Assembly: GCA_041665785.1 (NCBI GenBank)
Contig: JBAYIE010000002.1
Location: 108,106-172,105 of the forward strand
Reading direction: 5' to 3'
From: JBAYIE01 sp041665785
GTDB taxonomy: Bacteria > Bacteroidota > Bacteroidia > UKL13-3
Length of the DNA: 64,000 nucleotides
Numbering within the stretch: position 1 is the first letter of the stretch; every line of letters starts with the position of its first letter. The notes under the pieces are model-generated. The model was not told where the DNA came from and searched no databases. It saw nothing but the letters and a program-made list of their open reading frames with translations. Positions 26,059-35,514 of the stretch are shown here, in pieces. Position numbers and translations under genes: made by a program.

Positions 26059-27420
26059 ATGGCCAAAACACATACCACCTTCTTCTGTAAAAATTGCGGA
26101 GCTTCTTCGGGCAAATGGATTGGAAAATGCCCAAGTTGCAATGAATGGAATACATACGTGGAAGAGGTGATACACAAAGAGAAACAAACGTTTAAAACCA
26201 ATTGGAAGAAGGATTCGCGTCAAGAAAAACCGCGATTGCTGGAAACGGTTCAAAAAGGAAACGAATTACGAATTCCGGTTAAAGATGCTGAATTGAGTCG
26301 TGTTCTGGGTGGAGGACTGGTTCCGGGAAGTGTAGTATTGATAGGCGGTGAACCCGGTATTGGTAAATCTACTCTCATGTTACAGGTGGCCTTGCAATTC
26401 CAGGGTCTAAAGGTTTTGTATATCAGTGGCGAAGAAAGTGATTCTCAGATCCGCATGCGTGCCGAACGTTTATCTTACAACAATGATCAATGTTATTTAT
26501 ATACCGAAACCTCCACACAAAAAATTGGAAAAGCGTTACAGGAACTCGAGCCGGAAATTGTAATCGTTGATTCTATTCAAACCCTGCAGAGTGAACTCAT
26601 TGATTCTACTCCCGGAAGCATATCTCAGGTAAAGGAAACTGCCGGCGACCTCATTCGTTTTGCCAAAGAAACCAATACACCTGTTTTCCTGATTGGTCAT
26701 ATTACCAAAGATGGATCGCTGGCCGGACCAAAATTGCTGGAACATATGGTTGATACCGTATTGCAGTTTGAGGGCGACCGTCATCATGTTTACCGCATTT
26801 TGCGCACCACCAAAAACAGGTTTGGATCTACGTCTGAAATGGGTATTTATGAAATGCAAAGCGGAGGTTTACGCGAAGTGAGCAATCCATCCGAAATTCT
26901 GATTTCGCAACGCGATGAAGCGTTGAGCGGCATCGCCATTTCGGCAGCCATTGAGGGTATGCGTCCGTTGTTGGTTGAAACCCAGGCTTTGGTAAGTACG
27001 GCAGTGTATGGTACTCCACAGCGAAATTCAAACGGTTACGATGCACGAAGGCTGAATATGTTGCTGGCTGTTCTCGAAAAAAAATGCGGCTTACGGATGG
27101 GAACTCAGGATGTGTTTATCAATATAGCCGGTGGAATACGGGTTGAAGATCCGGGAATTGATCTGGGAATTTTGGCAGCCATTGTTTCCAGTTACGAAAA
27201 CGTGCCGCTAGATGCATCCATTTGTTTTGCCGGAGAAGTGGGTTTGAGCGGAGAAATACGGGCAGTAAACCGGATCGAACAACGCATCAGCGAAGCCGAA
27301 AAACTGGGATTCAAAACCATTTATCTTTCAGGCTTTAATAAACTCCCGGGTAATCCGGGAAAGATCAAAGTAGTATCGATTAATAAACTGGAAGAAATGT
27401 TGCGATTGCTGTTTGGATAA
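26059..27420 (+). CDS. radA: DNA repair protein RadA (Sms)
   Basis: A 453-residue RecA-related branch-migration ATPase. Order of parts: N-terminal zinc finger with Cys10, Cys13, Cys24 and Cys27; RecA-like ATPase core with Walker A GGEPGIGKST; the RadA-specific TKNRFGSTSE (KNRFG) motif; and a C-terminal Lon-like domain (LGILAAIVSSYEN, CFAGEVGLSGEIR). It promotes recombinational repair and D-loop extension. A TTG at 26050 would add three residues, but the ATG at 26059 gives the conserved start. TATTTTTG at 26045-26052 matches the -7 box but no -33 box stands at 19 nt. Confidence 0.97.
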   Translation: MAKTHTTFFCKNCGASSGKWIGKCPSCNEWNTYVEEVIHKEKQTFKTNWKKDSRQEKPRLLETVQKGNELRIPVKDAELSRVLGGGLVPGSVVLIGGEPGIGKSTLMLQVALQFQGLKVLYISGEESDSQIRMRAERLSYNNDQCYLYTETSTQKIGKALQELEPEIVIVDSIQTLQSELIDSTPGSISQVKETAGDLIRFAKETNTPVFLIGHITKDGSLAGPKLLEHMVDTVLQFEGDRHHVYRILRTTKNRFGSTSEMGIYEMQSGGLREVSNPSEILISQRDEALSGIAISAAIEGMRPLLVETQALVSTAVYGTPQRNSNGYDARRLNMLLAVLEKKCGLRMGTQDVFINIAGGIRVEDPGIDLGILAAIVSSYENVPLDASICFAGEVGLSGEIRAVNRIEQRISEAEKLGFKTIYLSGFNKLPGNPGKIKVVSINKLEEMLRLLFG

Positions 27421-27425
27421 GCAGA

Positions 27426-29441
27426 TCAGTAATTCAACAAAGTTTCCAGCTCTTGCACAAATCGTTCGCGTGGGAGGAAATTTTTCTCCAATTCGATATT
27501 AAATGGCACGGGAGTATCCAGGCTGCCACAACGTACAACCGGTGCATCCAGAAATGAGAAACAAGCCTGGCCAATATGTGCGGCTATTTCTGCACCAATG
27601 CCTCCGGTTAACGTATCTTCATGCAGAATAAATGCTTTCCCGGTTTTTTTCACACTGGCTTCAACAGCTGCTTTATCCCATGGCAGTAAGGTCCGTAAAT
27701 CAATGATATCTGCATCAATTCCTGATTCCTGTATATGTTTAGTAGCCCAATGAACACCGGCTCCGTATGTAATTATACTCACTGCATCACCATCGCGTAC
27801 TTTACGTGCTTTTCCTATTTCAATTTCATAATAGTCATCAAACACCTCTTCTTCAAGTTCAACAGAACGATAGAGGTTTTTATGTTCAAAAAACAAAACC
27901 GGATTGGGATCGCTGAACGAAGCAGCCAGCAAACCTTTGGCATCTCCCGGTGTGGAAGGATATACAATCTTTAGTCCGGGTACATGGAAGAACCACGCCT
28001 CATTGCTTTGAGAGTGAAAGGGTCCGGCGCCAACACCGGCACCAGTGGGCATGCGTACCACCACATCCGCAGGCTGACCCCAGCGGTAATAACTTTTAGC
28101 AAGATTATTTACAATTTGGTTAAAACCCACACTTACGAAATCGGCAAACTGCATTTCGACCATGGCTTTCATGCCTTTGATGGAAAGACCGTATGCGGCA
28201 CCCAGAATAGCACTTTCACAAAGCGGAGTATTGCGCACGCGTTCTTTGCCAAACTCTTCTACAAAACCTTGTGTAACTTTAAATACTCCTCCGTATCCGG
28301 CAATATCCTGTCCCATCAATACCAACTCAGGGTGTTTGCGCATACTTAAGCGCAATCCATCGGAGATGGCGTCGACCAGGCGTTTCCGTGATTTTGCAGG
28401 TTGCTCAGGGGGTATTGTTACATGCTGTAAATTTTCATAGGAAGTTGATTCCAGTATAGGTGCTGGAGCGTATAAATCCTGCAACTCGGTAACAGTATCC
28501 GGAATAATTTCAGGCTCGCTGAGCACGGCTTCTACACCGGCATCAATTTCCTGTTTAAACAATGCCCGGTGCTGTGCAATCATTTCATCATTCAGAATGC
28601 CCTCGGCTTTCAACCAATTTTCATAATTGAGAATCGGATCTTTTTTGCCCCATTCTTCAATCAATTGAGGTGGTACATATTTTGTGCCCGATGCTTCTTC
28701 ATGACCACGCATGCGGAAAGTCATGCATTCCAGAATCACCGGGCGGGGGTTGGTACGCATGATATTGGCCAGATTCTTTACCATATCATATACTTCCAGA
28801 ATATTGTTGCCATCCACTTTATATCCCTGTATGCCATAGCCCATGGCTTTATCTACAAAATGTTTGAAACGGAATTGTTCGTTGCTGGGAGTTGATAAGC
28901 CGTAGCCGTTATTTTCGATCAGAAAAATCACAGGCAGATCCCAGACAGCAGCGGTATTGATGGCTTCGTGAAAATCGCCTTCGCTCGCACCACCATCGCC
29001 ACTGAATACCACAGCAATTTTTTGTTCCTGTTTAAGTTTATGTGCCAGGGCTATACCATCGGCAACACCCAGCATTGCTCCGAGGTGCGAAATCATACCA
29101 ACAATATGGTGTTCGTTGGTACCAAAGTGAAACGAGCGTTCGCGACCTTTGGAATAGCCATTCATTTTTCCCTGCCATTGCGAAAATAATTTCTGAAAAG
29201 GCATATCGCGATTCACCCAAACTCCCAGATTGCGGTGAAGCGGTAATATATATTCGTCTGAATCGAGTGCAAGTGTAACTCCGGTACTGATTGCCTCCTG
29301 GCCTATGCCCGAAAACCATTTGCTGACTTGTCCCTGACGTAAAAGGATCAGCATTTTTTCCTCTATCATGCGTGGCCTTAACATGCCCAGATAAAGGTTG
29401 ATCAGCTCTTCGTTGGAATGAAATTTTTTATTGAAATCCAT
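27426..29441 (-). CDS. 2-oxo acid dehydrogenase E1, fused alpha and beta subunits
   Basis: A 671-residue thiamine-diphosphate enzyme. The alpha part (about 1-330) has GDGGASEGDFHEAIN and then IENNGYG, the ThDP motif. The beta part (about 345-671) has GQDIAGYGGVFKVT, an FADF segment and the transketolase-C domain near LRTLLPWD. It decarboxylates a 2-oxo acid (pyruvate or branched-chain) and passes the acyl group to an E2 lipoyl enzyme that is not in the window. Fused E1 is common in Bacteroidota. The start is set at MDFNKKF (29441); the frame to 29468 adds nine unlikely residues. It ends 5 bp from radA, tail to tail. Confidence 0.93.
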   Translation of the reverse strand: MDFNKKFHSNEELINLYLGMLRPRMIEEKMLILLRQGQVSKWFSGIGQEAISTGVTLALDSDEYILPLHRNLGVWVNRDMPFQKLFSQWQGKMNGYSKGRERSFHFGTNEHHIVGMISHLGAMLGVADGIALAHKLKQEQKIAVVFSGDGGASEGDFHEAINTAAVWDLPVIFLIENNGYGLSTPSNEQFRFKHFVDKAMGYGIQGYKVDGNNILEVYDMVKNLANIMRTNPRPVILECMTFRMRGHEEASGTKYVPPQLIEEWGKKDPILNYENWLKAEGILNDEMIAQHRALFKQEIDAGVEAVLSEPEIIPDTVTELQDLYAPAPILESTSYENLQHVTIPPEQPAKSRKRLVDAISDGLRLSMRKHPELVLMGQDIAGYGGVFKVTQGFVEEFGKERVRNTPLCESAILGAAYGLSIKGMKAMVEMQFADFVSVGFNQIVNNLAKSYYRWGQPADVVVRMPTGAGVGAGPFHSQSNEAWFFHVPGLKIVYPSTPGDAKGLLAASFSDPNPVLFFEHKNLYRSVELEEEVFDDYYEIEIGKARKVRDGDAVSIITYGAGVHWATKHIQESGIDADIIDLRTLLPWDKAAVEASVKKTGKAFILHEDTLTGGIGAEIAAHIGQACFSFLDAPVVRCGSLDTPVPFNIELEKNFLPRERFVQELETLLNY

Positions 29442-29568
29442 GCCGCGGCAAGTTAAGTACTCTTGCAAGAAGAAAAAAGTTTGATTGAGCTGGTTAGTCA
29501 GTCTGGTTTGATCGGGTGCAATTCTTTGAGAAGAAGCAAGCTTGTATCTGATTCAATCAGGTGCGCTT

Positions 29569-30363
29569 TTAATCAGCAATAATCAACGAACCGGACGAAA
29601 CGGAATTGCCATCTTTTCGGGAACGGATCTGGTAGAAATATAATCCGTGCTTTAAATCACTTCGAATCAAAACAAGATTATTCAAATCAGAATGAATGGA
29701 GGGCGTTATTTTCTGTCCAACTGCATTCCACAAATTGAATTCTACATCTTCGGCTGGTAAAGACAAACTAAAGGTGGTGAAAGAGGTGAACGGATTTGGA
29801 TAAACCGATAAACAAGGTGCATTCAAATTACCGATTCCGGTAACGCTCTGACCAGCATTGATGGAAACATTGGGTGTTTGCTGATAGGCGTAATCCTTTA
29901 CGGTAAAGGAAAGCCGGTCTGTTGCAATATTTATTCTGGCCCAACCATAATGCCATTGTGCATTTATTTTAAAGCGCATTCCAAAATACTTATCGCCGCT
30001 GGTATACCAGGGGTCATCTAAAATACCAAACTGATCCAGCCCCCAATTTCCAGAACCGGGAGCTATATTTTCGGTAATGGATTTCACAAGGGCATGACCG
30101 GATGCAGTAATCAACACCTCTTGCAAACCATTCGCGTTTGATTGCAACTCTACACTTTCCATTCCCGGCCCCGGATTAAAATGCCGCAATTCAAATTCGT
30201 AACTTCCATTGTTGTTTAAATCCAGAAAATAGGATTTAATCTGTTCAGCTGCAGATGCAGCAATGATGGTATCAGGGTTAATATCCGTATAGACGATCTG
30301 AGCTTTTAAATGCGATGAAAAGCATAGCATAATCGCCCAAAACAGGAGTTTAATTTTTTTCAT
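29569..30363 (-). CDS. Secreted protein with T9SS type A sorting domain
   Basis: A 264-residue protein: signal peptide (MKKIKLLFW to HLKAQ), a beta-rich body without a recognised domain, then a C-terminal type A sorting domain starting SVYPNPF (about residue 190). That domain sends the protein through the type IX system, after which it is cut off. The body has features of small 'hypothetical secreted' proteins of the phylum, with no catalytic motif visible. The start at 30363 places the signal peptide properly; the frame to 30414 adds 17 residues ahead of it. pyrH lies upstream on the same strand with a 164-bp gap. Confidence 0.82.
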   Translation of the reverse strand: MKKIKLLFWAIMLCFSSHLKAQIVYTDINPDTIIAASAAEQIKSYFLDLNNNGSYEFELRHFNPGPGMESVELQSNANGLQEVLITASGHALVKSITENIAPGSGNWGLDQFGILDDPWYTSGDKYFGMRFKINAQWHYGWARINIATDRLSFTVKDYAYQQTPNVSINAGQSVTGIGNLNAPCLSVYPNPFTSFTTFSLSLPAEDVEFNLWNAVGQKITPSIHSDLNNLVLIRSDLKHGLYFYQIRSRKDGNSVSSGSLIIAD

Positions 30364-30527
30364 GGAAACAAGACGATGCATATTTGCAATTGGTTGCTTT
30401 GGCTTGAATGACAAAGCATTAAGAGCTTTTAGGAATTGACAAAGCCGTTTCTGAAAGAAGAGGATTGTTGTTGACTTTAAATGTCTAAAGAGTCAAAAAA
30501 AGCGCAGAAAAAAGTTAAAATTGAATT

Positions 30528-31235
30528 TTATTTTACCAGTGTACCCACTTTTTCACCCGCACAAACGCGCAGGAAATTGCCCGGTTTATTCATATCAAAC
30601 ACCATAATGGGCAGATTATTTTCCTGACACAGCGTTATAGCGGTGAGGTCCATAACATTTAAACCACGTTTGTAAACTTCGCTGTAAGTTACTTCTTCGA
30701 AGCGGGTTGCAGTAGGGTCTTTCTCAGGATCAGCTGTATATATTCCATCCACGCGGGTTCCTTTTAAAACCAGATCAGCTTCTATTTCAACGGCACGCAA
30801 TGAAGCCGCAGTATCGGTTGTGAAATATGGATTACCGGTTCCTGCACCAAAAATAACAACACGTCCTTTTTCGAGGTGACGCATGGCTCTGCGACGAATA
30901 AACGGTTCGCAAATTTGTTCCATATTGATAGCAGACTGCAAACGGGTTTTGATGCCGATTTTTTCGAGGGCTCCTTGCAAAGCCATAGAATTGATTACCG
31001 TAGCCAGCATTCCCATATAATCGGCCTGAGAACGGTCGGCAATACCACCTGCAACTCCCTGAACTCCTCTGAAAATATTACCACCCCCAATAACGATGGC
31101 AACGTTTACTCCTTTTTCTACGACCTGGTGAATATCATTGGCATATTGTTCCAGAATTTTGGGATCGATGCCATACTGTTGAGAACCCATCAGCGATTCG
31201 CCACTGAGTTTCAATAAAACGCGGTTGTACTTCAT
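30528..31235 (-). CDS. pyrH: UMP kinase
   Basis: A 235-residue enzyme of the amino-acid kinase fold, phosphorylating UMP to UDP. Motifs: LKLSGESLMG (N-terminal phosphate loop), GGGNIFRG, and GAGTGNPYFTTDTAA. The start at 31235 (MKYNRVLLK) matches the family; the longer frame to 31259 adds eight residues. It is not beside frr or tsf, its usual partners. An imperfect inverted repeat (TTGACT/AGTCAA) lies about 50 nt past the stop, with no T run after it. Confidence 0.97.
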   Translation of the reverse strand: MKYNRVLLKLSGESLMGSQQYGIDPKILEQYANDIHQVVEKGVNVAIVIGGGNIFRGVQGVAGGIADRSQADYMGMLATVINSMALQGALEKIGIKTRLQSAINMEQICEPFIRRRAMRHLEKGRVVIFGAGTGNPYFTTDTAASLRAVEIEADLVLKGTRVDGIYTADPEKDPTATRFEEVTYSEVYKRGLNVMDLTAITLCQENNLPIMVFDMNKPGNFLRVCAGEKVGTLVK

Positions 31236-31377
31236 GAAGGTTCTGCCTGAAATTGGCATTGCAAATTAATTGAAAGTATAAGTAAAGACCAAAAACAATA
31301 ATTCATTCGATTGAAATGTTGATAACAATACTCGCTGTGGACTCCTGATTATATTGAGGTACTGTTTTAGTTGTCAG

Positions 31378-34300
31378 TTACCTGAATAAAGTAACGGTAC
31401 CGCTTTGCTCGTCCGGTTGACCACCTCTTTTTATATACTGAATGCTATAGGTATACACATCTGCCGGACAAGGTTTGCCTCCATAATTTCCATCCCAACC
31501 CTTCGATAAATCATCGGAGTAATACAATTCTTTCCCCCATTTATCATAGATGCGAATACTTCCTATCCGAATATTATAAGTGATTGCTTTAAAAGAATCG
31601 TTGATTTCATCTTTGCCGGGTGTAAAGGCATTCGGCACCCATAGTCTGCTGAATTCCACCGGAATTAGTTTTTCGATTGAATCAACGCAGGCAATATTGA
31701 AAGCATATAATTTTACCGGGAATAATCCGTCAGCCAAATAAGCATAGTTTAGTTCACTCTTAACGAATTGTTCTCCGGTATGAAAATTCCATAAAATACG
31801 ATGTGCATTTTTTGAGTTGGATTTGAATTGTATGTATTGATTGACTGCCGGCGAATCGGGGTTGAATGAGAAAGCAGCAACCGGATTGGAAATCACGGAA
31901 ATGAATGTAGTGAAGGTATCTATACATCCCAGCGACCCATATTTGTAGCTGATAGGGAAAGTCCCGGTTGCCTGAGGATAAAACTTCTGGCTGGAAACGT
32001 AAGTGCCATAGAAATCACCTCCGGTATGGTTTGGAATCAGCTCTACCGGATCGCCCATCAGGCAAACAGGACTTTTTGCCGGATGGAATTCTGCCTTGAG
32101 TTTAGCGCGGAGTTCAACTTCAATGGTATCCCTGTTTATACCACATTTATTTTCAGCTTCAAGCACAATTAGTTTTTTTCCGATCAGGGGTTTTAGTTTA
32201 ACAATTGGATTCAAACGCAGGATATCATCGAAAGATCCGGCTTCAGTTTTCAGCCAATGAAATGAATAGTAGTTAAATATTGCTGCGTTTAATTGCAAGG
32301 TTGCTTCATTGCATAAGATGGTATCAGAACCTGCCGAAATAGTAGGTAACGGATCGAAAATGACCCGGGTAGTATCCATCCCTGTACATTGATTGGAATC
32401 GGCATAACGTACCCAGTACAGACCTTCTTTGGTAATTGGAATGCGGCTTGTTTGTTCTCCGGTATTCCATAAATAATTGAAATACCCCGATATTTCAAGC
32501 CAGCCTCCTGTTATACATACTAATGTAGAATCGTCAAAAACTTCAGGAGTTTTTGGAAAAAGAGATAATGCGGCAGATTTTGAAACCTGGATATCGCATC
32601 CTGCTGCAACGGTTACACTGTATTGTGCAATATCCTTTTGTGACACAGAAAACAGGTTCAAAGAATCCCTTGTTGCCCCTGCAATTGGGGTTGAATTTTT
32701 GAACCACTGATAACTCAACGTGCCTGAACCTGTTCCTTTAACATAAAAGGATGCAGAAGAACCCTCGCATACCTTAACACTCGCAGGATGCGAAATTATT
32801 GCTGTGGGCGGATTTAAAGTAAGGCTAACGGTATCACTGTAAATTGTATCGCATGCACCGGCAATCATAAGATAGTAAAATCCGGTATCAGCAGGTTGAA
32901 CAGCATTGAAAAACAAGGAATCCCTGGTTTTGTTGGTGAGCTTTATGCCATCTTTATACCATTGATAATGCAGTGCAGCGATGGATGTAGAGCTCAGTTT
33001 TCCCTGCATTCCAATACAGGATGCCAGGTCCTTAGGTTGAATCAGGATCTGAGGTTTTGGTGATATGCCGAGCTTAACCGAATCTGATTGAAGGGTATCG
33101 CACCCATTGTTTATTTTCACATGATAGAATCCGGTATCGCTGTAATGAAGCGGATTAATTTCCAGCGTTATTTTATTTTCCGGAATCAATGCCTGTCCGT
33201 TTTTGTACCACTGGTAAAAACGTTCGGTATTGCCATCTGTACCTACATAAAACAAAGCTTTGGTGGAAAGGCATTGAATGAGATCGGGAGGTTGAATATC
33301 CAGTTGTATTTTCTTTTTTGTTAACCAAACGGTATCGGTAATGGAACAGCCTTTCGAATCAGAAACGTTGAGGACATACATCGTGGCATCCTGTGTTGGT
33401 GAAGTAAGCGGATTCAGGCATCGGACACAGGAGAGTTCAGTTGTATCCCGTAACCATACATACGATAATGGTTGAAATAACGGACCGGCAGAAGCAGAAT
33501 TGAATAATTGAAATGGAGAATTAACGCAAATCATCGTATCGGGGGTCATTTTCAAGGCAAGATCTGAAATCATCAGATCTACCGGAAGCGTATCTGTACA
33601 TCCAAATCCATCGTAAGGAGTTACAACCACATAATAACGTTTGGAATGGTTAGGTGTGGCTACCTGAATGGATTTCGCAGCACCAAGAAAACTGAAATTT
33701 TCGTCTAACCATTCATAAGATTTATAACCAAACGGCCCACTCAGGGTAGTGAAAGTATAATTATTACAGGTATATTGAGTATTCGTATATATACCACAAG
33801 ACATATCCACATATCCGTAACCAAAATGACCTCCCTGCGAGCAATCGCCACTCGCAAATTCAAATACTATTTTCTTGCCGGAATATGCAGATAAATCCAA
33901 AAACAAAGGAGTCCAGGGTTTATAAATGACATTAGAATTAAACTTAGAAGTCAGAAAACCGGGGATATTGTTTCTTGCGATATAATTCAATGTTGAACAT
34001 TCAATGGGTGTCCCTGTTGTGCTGTCGTAAACGGATATAAGGAAGCGTGGTTGCTGATGTGCTTGATGATTTGGATTTTCCAGAACAATAGCATACCGGA
34101 TGATCAGGGAATACTTATCGATTCCATTGGGCACATCCAGAATGTATCTGGCGCGTTCTGCTTCTTTTCCATTACCACTGTTACCCAATTTCAGGGTGTA
34201 AGAACCGCTTTCGGGAGCAACGATTGGAAAACCACCATATTGGTCTGAACCGGAACCAGAGGTCAATAGATGCCTGTTGCTGATTGGTCCGGTTTCAAAA

Positions 34301-34464
34301 TCGTTGATGATCAACTGACCGTTAACACAACAGGTACCAAGGTACAAATGCCAATTATCGAAATTGTTGTTTTCGAAATCAATATTTTCCGCGCACATTG
34401 AATTTTGCGCATTTGCATAACTCAAACCCGATAGCAAAGCCAGACCGAAAAGTATTTTTTTCAT
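31378..34464 (-). CDS. Large secreted Ig-like protein with gliding-motility (CHU_C, T9SS type B) C-terminus
   Basis: A 1028-residue surface protein. Signal peptide to about residue 20 (YANAQ). An N-terminal lectin/adhesin-like region (about 20-220) starts with a Cys-containing 'DFENNNFDNWHL' stretch. A series of Ig-like modules (about 220-700) is recognisable from repeated 'QWYKNG...DTGFY' elements. The C-terminus (about 945-1028) begins LWVPNAFTPGKDEINDSF and includes RIYDKWGKELY, the gliding motility-associated type B domain used by T9SS. It probably works as an adhesin or surface scaffold. The start at 34464 is just before the signal peptide. A 16-bp palindrome lies about 120 bp upstream. 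Confidence 0.88.
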   Translation of the reverse strand: MKKILFGLALLSGLSYANAQNSMCAENIDFENNNFDNWHLYLGTCCVNGQLIINDFETGPISNRHLLTSGSGSDQYGGFPIVAPESGSYTLKLGNSGNGKEAERARYILDVPNGIDKYSLIIRYAIVLENPNHQAHQQPRFLISVYDSTTGTPIECSTLNYIARNNIPGFLTSKFNSNVIYKPWTPLFLDLSAYSGKKIVFEFASGDCSQGGHFGYGYVDMSCGIYTNTQYTCNNYTFTTLSGPFGYKSYEWLDENFSFLGAAKSIQVATPNHSKRYYVVVTPYDGFGCTDTLPVDLMISDLALKMTPDTMICVNSPFQLFNSASAGPLFQPLSYVWLRDTTELSCVRCLNPLTSPTQDATMYVLNVSDSKGCSITDTVWLTKKKIQLDIQPPDLIQCLSTKALFYVGTDGNTERFYQWYKNGQALIPENKITLEINPLHYSDTGFYHVKINNGCDTLQSDSVKLGISPKPQILIQPKDLASCIGMQGKLSSTSIAALHYQWYKDGIKLTNKTRDSLFFNAVQPADTGFYYLMIAGACDTIYSDTVSLTLNPPTAIISHPASVKVCEGSSASFYVKGTGSGTLSYQWFKNSTPIAGATRDSLNLFSVSQKDIAQYSVTVAAGCDIQVSKSAALSLFPKTPEVFDDSTLVCITGGWLEISGYFNYLWNTGEQTSRIPITKEGLYWVRYADSNQCTGMDTTRVIFDPLPTISAGSDTILCNEATLQLNAAIFNYYSFHWLKTEAGSFDDILRLNPIVKLKPLIGKKLIVLEAENKCGINRDTIEVELRAKLKAEFHPAKSPVCLMGDPVELIPNHTGGDFYGTYVSSQKFYPQATGTFPISYKYGSLGCIDTFTTFISVISNPVAAFSFNPDSPAVNQYIQFKSNSKNAHRILWNFHTGEQFVKSELNYAYLADGLFPVKLYAFNIACVDSIEKLIPVEFSRLWVPNAFTPGKDEINDSFKAITYNIRIGSIRIYDKWGKELYYSDDLSKGWDGNYGGKPCPADVYTYSIQYIKRGGQPDEQSGTVTLFR

Positions 34465-34584
34465 TACGCGAAGGGGCACAGGAAAAAGGAAGGGACATCA
34501 CTGATCTTTTATTCAAGTGGAAAGATTTGAATAATTGACAAAACCGGTTGATAGCTTGCTGAAATAAAGCAAAATTGAAAAAGC

Positions 34585-34600
34585 CAGGAATCGATTCCTG
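34585..34600. promoter_or_regulatory. 16-bp perfect palindrome upstream of the Ig-like surface protein
   Basis: CAGGAATCGATTCCTG is an exact palindrome without spacer, in the 224-bp gap between menB and the surface-protein gene. Read from the minus-strand gene it lies about 120 bp upstream of the start, a plausible operator position. No T run follows, so it is not a typical terminator for menB. Confidence 0.4.
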
Positions 34601-34688
34601 AAATAAAGGTAACCAGAACAAAACGAAAAAACGACTCTAACTCAAATATTTTCAGCTAGATGCCATTAATTTTTAATTAATCCAAGCC

Positions 34689-35513
34689 TTATGGAAATTT
34701 CGGATATTTCTTAAAATCCGGTTTACGTTTTTCCAGAAAAGAATTTTTGCCTTCTTTGGCTTCATCACTCATATAATACAATAGAGTGGCATTGCCTGCC
34801 AATTCCTGTATTCCGGCTTGTCCGTCGAGTTCGGCATTGAAAGATGATTTCAGCATACGCAGCGCAACCGGGCTTTTCTCCATGATTTTTCTGCACCACT
34901 CAATTGTGGTGTCTTCCAGCATCTCAAGTGGAACAACTTTGTTTACCAAACCCATGTCGAGGGCTTCCTGTGCATTGTATTGGTCGCATAAATACCATAT
35001 TTCGCGTGCTTTTTTCTGTCCAACTATCCGGGCCAGATAACTTGCACCAAATCCACCATCGAAACTTCCGACCTTCGGACCGGTTTGTCCGAATTTTGCA
35101 TTTTCTGCAGCAATACTTAAATCACAAATCACGTGCAATACATGACCTCCGCCGATTGCCCATCCTGCAACCATGGCAATTACCGGTTTAGGTATGCGAC
35201 GGATTTGCATTTGCAAGTCCAGTACATTTAACCGGGGTACCCCATCCTTACCGATATAACCGCCATGTCCACGCACACTCTGATCGCCACCGCTGCAAAA
35301 TGCCTGTCCACCTTCACCAGTCAAGATGACGCAATAAATATTTTCATCTTGCCTGCAGATCTCCATGGCATCGCTCATTTCCTTTACAGTAAGCGGAGTG
35401 AAGGCATTGTGTTTTTCGGGTCGGTTGATGCTTATTTTTCCGATCCCTTCAAAAAAAGTGAAGCGAATTTCATCATACTCTTTTATGGTTTTCCACGCGT
35501 ATTTGCTTTGCAT
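34689..35513 (-). CDS. menB: 1,4-Dihydroxy-2-naphthoyl-CoA synthase
   Basis: A 274-residue crotonase-fold enzyme that closes the second ring of menaquinone from O-succinylbenzoyl-CoA. Family features: RPEKHNAF, the MenB-type oxyanion segment GGQAFCSGGDQSVRGHGGY, GWAIGGGHVLH, and TGPKVGSFDGGFGASYLAR. These stretches distinguish MenB from general enoyl-CoA hydratases. It follows menD with a 1-bp gap, so the two form a menaquinone operon. The rest of the pathway (menA, C, E, F) is not in the window. Confidence 0.97.
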   Translation of the reverse strand: MQSKYAWKTIKEYDEIRFTFFEGIGKISINRPEKHNAFTPLTVKEMSDAMEICRQDENIYCVILTGEGGQAFCSGGDQSVRGHGGYIGKDGVPRLNVLDLQMQIRRIPKPVIAMVAGWAIGGGHVLHVICDLSIAAENAKFGQTGPKVGSFDGGFGASYLARIVGQKKAREIWYLCDQYNAQEALDMGLVNKVVPLEMLEDTTIEWCRKIMEKSPVALRMLKSSFNAELDGQAGIQELAGNATLLYYMSDEAKEGKNSFLEKRKPDFKKYPKFP

Positions 35514-35514
35514 A

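Noticed and set aside
25990..26253. N-terminal extension of the polyprenyl synthase frame
   Set aside because: It lies antisense to the conserved radA start and does not resemble the family N-terminus; the TTG at 25989 gives the normal length.
30465..30500. TTGACT/AGTCAA stem after pyrH as terminator
   Set aside because: The stem has a bulge and no T run follows in the direction of transcription.
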